This document shows positions 61,819 through 64,000 of a DNA stretch of 64,000 bases, piece by piece. The first letter of the stretch is position 1, and every line of letters starts with the position of its first letter. The position numbers and the translations under genes are program-made. Origin of the DNA: Dyella mobilis (GTDB lineage: Bacteria; Pseudomonadota; Gammaproteobacteria; Xanthomonadales; Rhodanobacteraceae). The stretch covers positions 62,001 through 126,000 of the forward strand of contig NZ_JADIKF010000035.1 of NCBI RefSeq assembly GCF_016904945.1, written 5' to 3'. The notes beneath the pieces are model-generated. The model was not told the DNA's origin and searched no databases. It saw nothing but the letters and a program-made list of their open reading frames with translations.

Positions 61819-62136
61819 ATGAGCGTGATCGTTGAGTATATTCGTTACAAATTGCCGCCGGCGACGTGCGCCGCCTTTGAAGCGGATTATGCGCGTGCCG
61901 CCTCAAGCCTCGCGGCCAGCCCATTCTGCCTCGGCTACGAATTGAGCCGATGCATGGATGAAGCCGGTACGTATGTGCTTCGAATCCGCTGGACCTCTGC
62001 CGACGACCACTTGCAGAAGTTTCGCAAGAGCGAGCACTTTCCACCCTTTCTGGCCGCCATACGCGCCTACGTGCCGCTGATCGAGGAAATGCGCCACTAC
62101 GAGCTCACCGCCGTAGCAGGTGGCGTTGCTGATTGA
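61819..62136 (+). CDS. Antibiotic-biosynthesis-monooxygenase-like (ABM) protein
   Basis: The 105-residue protein has the ferredoxin-like ABM pattern: VEYIRYKLPPATCAAFEADY, CLGYELSRCMDEAGTYVLRI and FPPFLAAIRAYVP. Such small proteins cleave or oxidise aromatic compounds or quinones as dimers. ATG 61819 follows GGAGAAT. It pairs with the divergent HxlR regulator, a common quinone/electrophile-response arrangement. Confidence 0.85.
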   Translation: MSVIVEYIRYKLPPATCAAFEADYARAASSLAASPFCLGYELSRCMDEAGTYVLRIRWTSADDHLQKFRKSEHFPPFLAAIRAYVPLIEEMRHYELTAVAGGVAD

Positions 62137-62287
62137 ATGTACCTGGCCGCCCCAACACGCCCGTGCGATGCTCGCCTGCCAAGTTTGGCGGCATCGTGCG
62201 GCAAATCCTCAAAAGAGGGCCTCACAACGCGGCGCCGCACAGCCATGGCGGCCCTATGCTGTCGCACCCATTCAACTGAAGCGCGTC

Positions 62288-63760
62288 ATGGCAAACATTC
62301 TCTCCATCCTGACCAGCGACGATCCGCGCCTGCGCCGTTGCGCTGAACCAGTCGTTGCCGTTGATCGGGATATTCGCCTGCTGATCGAGGATCTTGCGGC
62401 CACGTTGGCCGAATTCCGTCAGAGGGTGGGGTTTGGCCGCGCCATCGCAGCGCCTCAGGTCGGCGCCAATCTGCGCATCATTGCCGCCCACCTCGGCGCC
62501 ACGCCGTTCGCGCTGATCAATCCTTCGATCGTCTGGAAAAGCGACGAGACCATGGATGTGTGGGACGACTGCCTGAGCGTACCCGGCCGTCTCGTCAGGG
62601 TTCGGCGTCATCGCTCCATCAGCATGCGTTACGTCGACAAACACGGTCAACCGCGCCTCTGGGAACGCCTCCCGCCGGACCTATCGGAGCTGTTCCAGCA
62701 CGAGATCGATCACCTTGATGGAGTATTGATGCTGGATCGGGCCGCGGGTGAAGACGCGATACGCCCCCTTTCGGAGCGGTCCCAGCTCCCGACAGTTGCC
62801 ACGCCGACGCACCGTGTCACCCTCGACGGCATTCGGGCGGCCAGCCTGGAGGTGGACCCGGTGTTTCTGCACAGTCCGCAATTTCTCTGCGAGCCCCTAT
62901 CCGAGGCCTTGGGATGCGAGCTGACCATCAAAGTGGAAACGCTCAATCCGATCCGCTCTTTCAAGGGACGTGGCGCGGACCATTTCTTCCGTTGCGCGCG
63001 CACTCGTGGAGATGCGCGACCCATGGCCTGCGCCAGCGCCGGCAACTGGGGGCAAGCCATGGCTTATGTAGCGCGCAAACGAAGCGAGCCGATGGATGTC
63101 TTTGCCGCCACATCCGTGAATACGCTCAAGGCCAGGCGCATGCGGCAGCTCGGTGCCACGCTGCATTTGCAGGGACGCGACTTTGACGAGGCCAAGGCGC
63201 TGGCCAGGACCTATTGCGCCGAGCACGGCAAGTGGATGGTGGAAGACGGGCTCGAACCGGAAATCAGCGAAGGGGCCGGCAGTATCGCCGTGGAGCTTCT
63301 GGCGACGACACCTGCCCCGGATGTGGTGCTGGTGCCCTTGGGCAACGGCGCCCTGCTCAATGGTATTGCGCGCTGGGTCAAGGCGGCGGCACCTGCAACA
63401 CGAGTCATCGGCGTTGTCGCTCGCGGTGCGCCCGCGATGGCGCGCAGCTGGAAGGCTGGTCGCGCCATCGATGAGGATGCCGCCACCATTGCCGATGGCG
63501 TGGCTGTGCGCGTGCCGATACCTGAAGCAGTTGCAGACATGCTGCCTCTGGTCGATGACGTCTTGCAGGTCGACGACGCGGTCATCGTCGACGCCATGCG
63601 CCTCGTGCACCGGCATGCAGGCGTGGTGACCGAACCGGCTGGAGCGCTGGGCATCGCCGCCTTGCTCGCAGATACGGCCACCTATGCCGGAAAGCGCGTC
63701 GCCACCCTGCTCTGCGGCGGAAATCTCGCTGATGAAGACGTACGCCGGTATCTGTCCTGA
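62288..63760 (+). CDS. Peptide deformylase-threonine dehydratase-like fusion protein
   Basis: Residues 1-155 form a peptide deformylase domain with IAAPQVG (motif I, Gln kept), WDDCLSVPG (motif II, Cys metal ligand) and QHEIDHLDG (motif III, HExxH). Residues about 175-490 form a PLP fold-type II enzyme with the Lys motif IRSFKGRGADHFF, SAGNWGQAMAY and VPLGNGALLNG. All metal ligands appear intact. ATG 62288 is chosen because the deformylase domain starts there; the frame to 62120 overlaps the ABM gene. Such a fusion is unusual, and co-locating deformylation with amino-acid dehydration is unexplained. Confidence 0.85.
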   Translation: MANILSILTSDDPRLRRCAEPVVAVDRDIRLLIEDLAATLAEFRQRVGFGRAIAAPQVGANLRIIAAHLGATPFALINPSIVWKSDETMDVWDDCLSVPGRLVRVRRHRSISMRYVDKHGQPRLWERLPPDLSELFQHEIDHLDGVLMLDRAAGEDAIRPLSERSQLPTVATPTHRVTLDGIRAASLEVDPVFLHSPQFLCEPLSEALGCELTIKVETLNPIRSFKGRGADHFFRCARTRGDARPMACASAGNWGQAMAYVARKRSEPMDVFAATSVNTLKARRMRQLGATLHLQGRDFDEAKALARTYCAEHGKWMVEDGLEPEISEGAGSIAVELLATTPAPDVVLVPLGNGALLNGIARWVKAAAPATRVIGVVARGAPAMARSWKAGRAIDEDAATIADGVAVRVPIPEAVADMLPLVDDVLQVDDAVIVDAMRLVHRHAGVVTEPAGALGIAALLADTATYAGKRVATLLCGGNLADEDVRRYLS

Positions 63761-63789
63761 GCTGCACCGCAAACCGGCTGAAGGATGGC

Positions 63790-64000
63790 TCAGGCGTGAG
63801 CAAGGCCATCTTTCAACGGTAAACTCATCGAACGACCAATCACCCAGACGATCGGAATACCCACCAGGGCGATGTGACTGAACAGCTCCTCGACAACGCC
63901 AGCGACCGCAAAATTCGGAAAGAGTGACGGCCAGCGCAAAGGCAAGACGATGAGATACATGACTGCATAGAGCACGAGTCCGTAGACCGTTCCGACAAGC
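63790..64000 (-). CDS. Membrane protein C-terminal part (runs off right edge)
   Basis: The frame from the window edge reads VGTVYGLVLYAVMYLIVLPL, then FAVAGVVEELFSHIALVGIP and IVWVIGR, ending at a TGA at 63790. It has two or three hydrophobic segments, with a Glu and His in the middle (VVEELFSHIA) that resemble YagU/DUF1440-type inner-membrane proteins. That assignment is tentative. The 5' part is outside the window. Confidence 0.55.
   Translation of the reverse strand, partial: LVGTVYGLVLYAVMYLIVLPLRWPSLFPNFAVAGVVEELFSHIALVGIPIVWVIGRSMSLPLKDGLAHA

Overview
The window is GC-rich bacterial chromosome, most likely from a gammaproteobacterium of the Xanthomonadales/Rhodanobacteraceae type. That placement is inferred from gene content and codon use (furan/cyclopropane-lipid operon with a SigK/RskA pair, KdpDE, LysR/AraC/SDR-rich flanks) and was not checked by search. 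No rRNA, tRNA or CRISPR array was seen.

Region 1 (about 1-35 kb) is an accessory island built around fluoride sensing. I can fold six copies of the crcB-motif (fluoride) riboswitch. Five lie on the minus strand (near 743-801, 2803-2862, 19658-19712, 22043-22097, 35015-35070) and one on the plus strand (15659-15711). Two sit before classical fluoride exporters: clcF-DUF190 and a small membrane protein plus crcB. The other four sit before a UspA-family stress protein, an MsbA-like ABC exporter, a PilU-type ATPase, and a two-gene unit of a prenyltransferase-repeat protein and a dynamin-like GTPase. A decayed second crcB unit lies at 19.8-20.2 kb. The island also carries an Hsp70-like protein, a conventional ClC antiporter, a KdpDE-like two-component pair and scars of mobile DNA: a truncated P4-type integrase lacking a catalytic Arg, a P2 gpS remnant, an IS5 remnant, SDR remnants and a SIR2 fragment.

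Region 2 (22.4-34 kb) is a defence island lying inside the fluoride island. A plus-strand operon encodes a TRIP13-like AAA ATPase, an unknown protein, a HORMA protein, a CD-NTase and a DUF6602 PD-(D/E)xK protein, which matches a type III CBASS. It is followed by two unknown genes and a PIN-domain protein in the same run. Convergent to it is a second CD-NTase with a SLATT two-helix membrane effector. A KfrA-like coiled-coil DNA-binding protein, a DUF1275 membrane protein, a HEPN-like protein and a DUF2971 protein follow; the last two are visibly more AT-rich.

Region 3 (35-43.8 kb) contains regulator-enzyme pairs (SDR/AraC, DMT transporter/AraC, agmatinase-like/LysR), a transglutaminase-like protein and a secreted BP74-like protein.

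Region 4 (43.9-53.6 kb) is a lipid-modification operon: desaturase, FAD oxidoreductase, DUF1365, two CFA-type methyltransferases, DUF2878, DUF1295, lipocalin, SigK-type ECF sigma factor and RskA-type anti-sigma factor. Two identical-looking SigK-type promoters (GCATCC-N15-CCGTATA) precede the operon and the gene before it.

Region 5 (53.7-64 kb) is ordinary chromosome: NmrA/LysR, LysR/SDR/SDR, a Sel1-like protein, an alpha/beta hydrolase, HxlR/monooxygenase, a peptide deformylase-threonine dehydratase fusion, and a partial membrane protein at the right edge.
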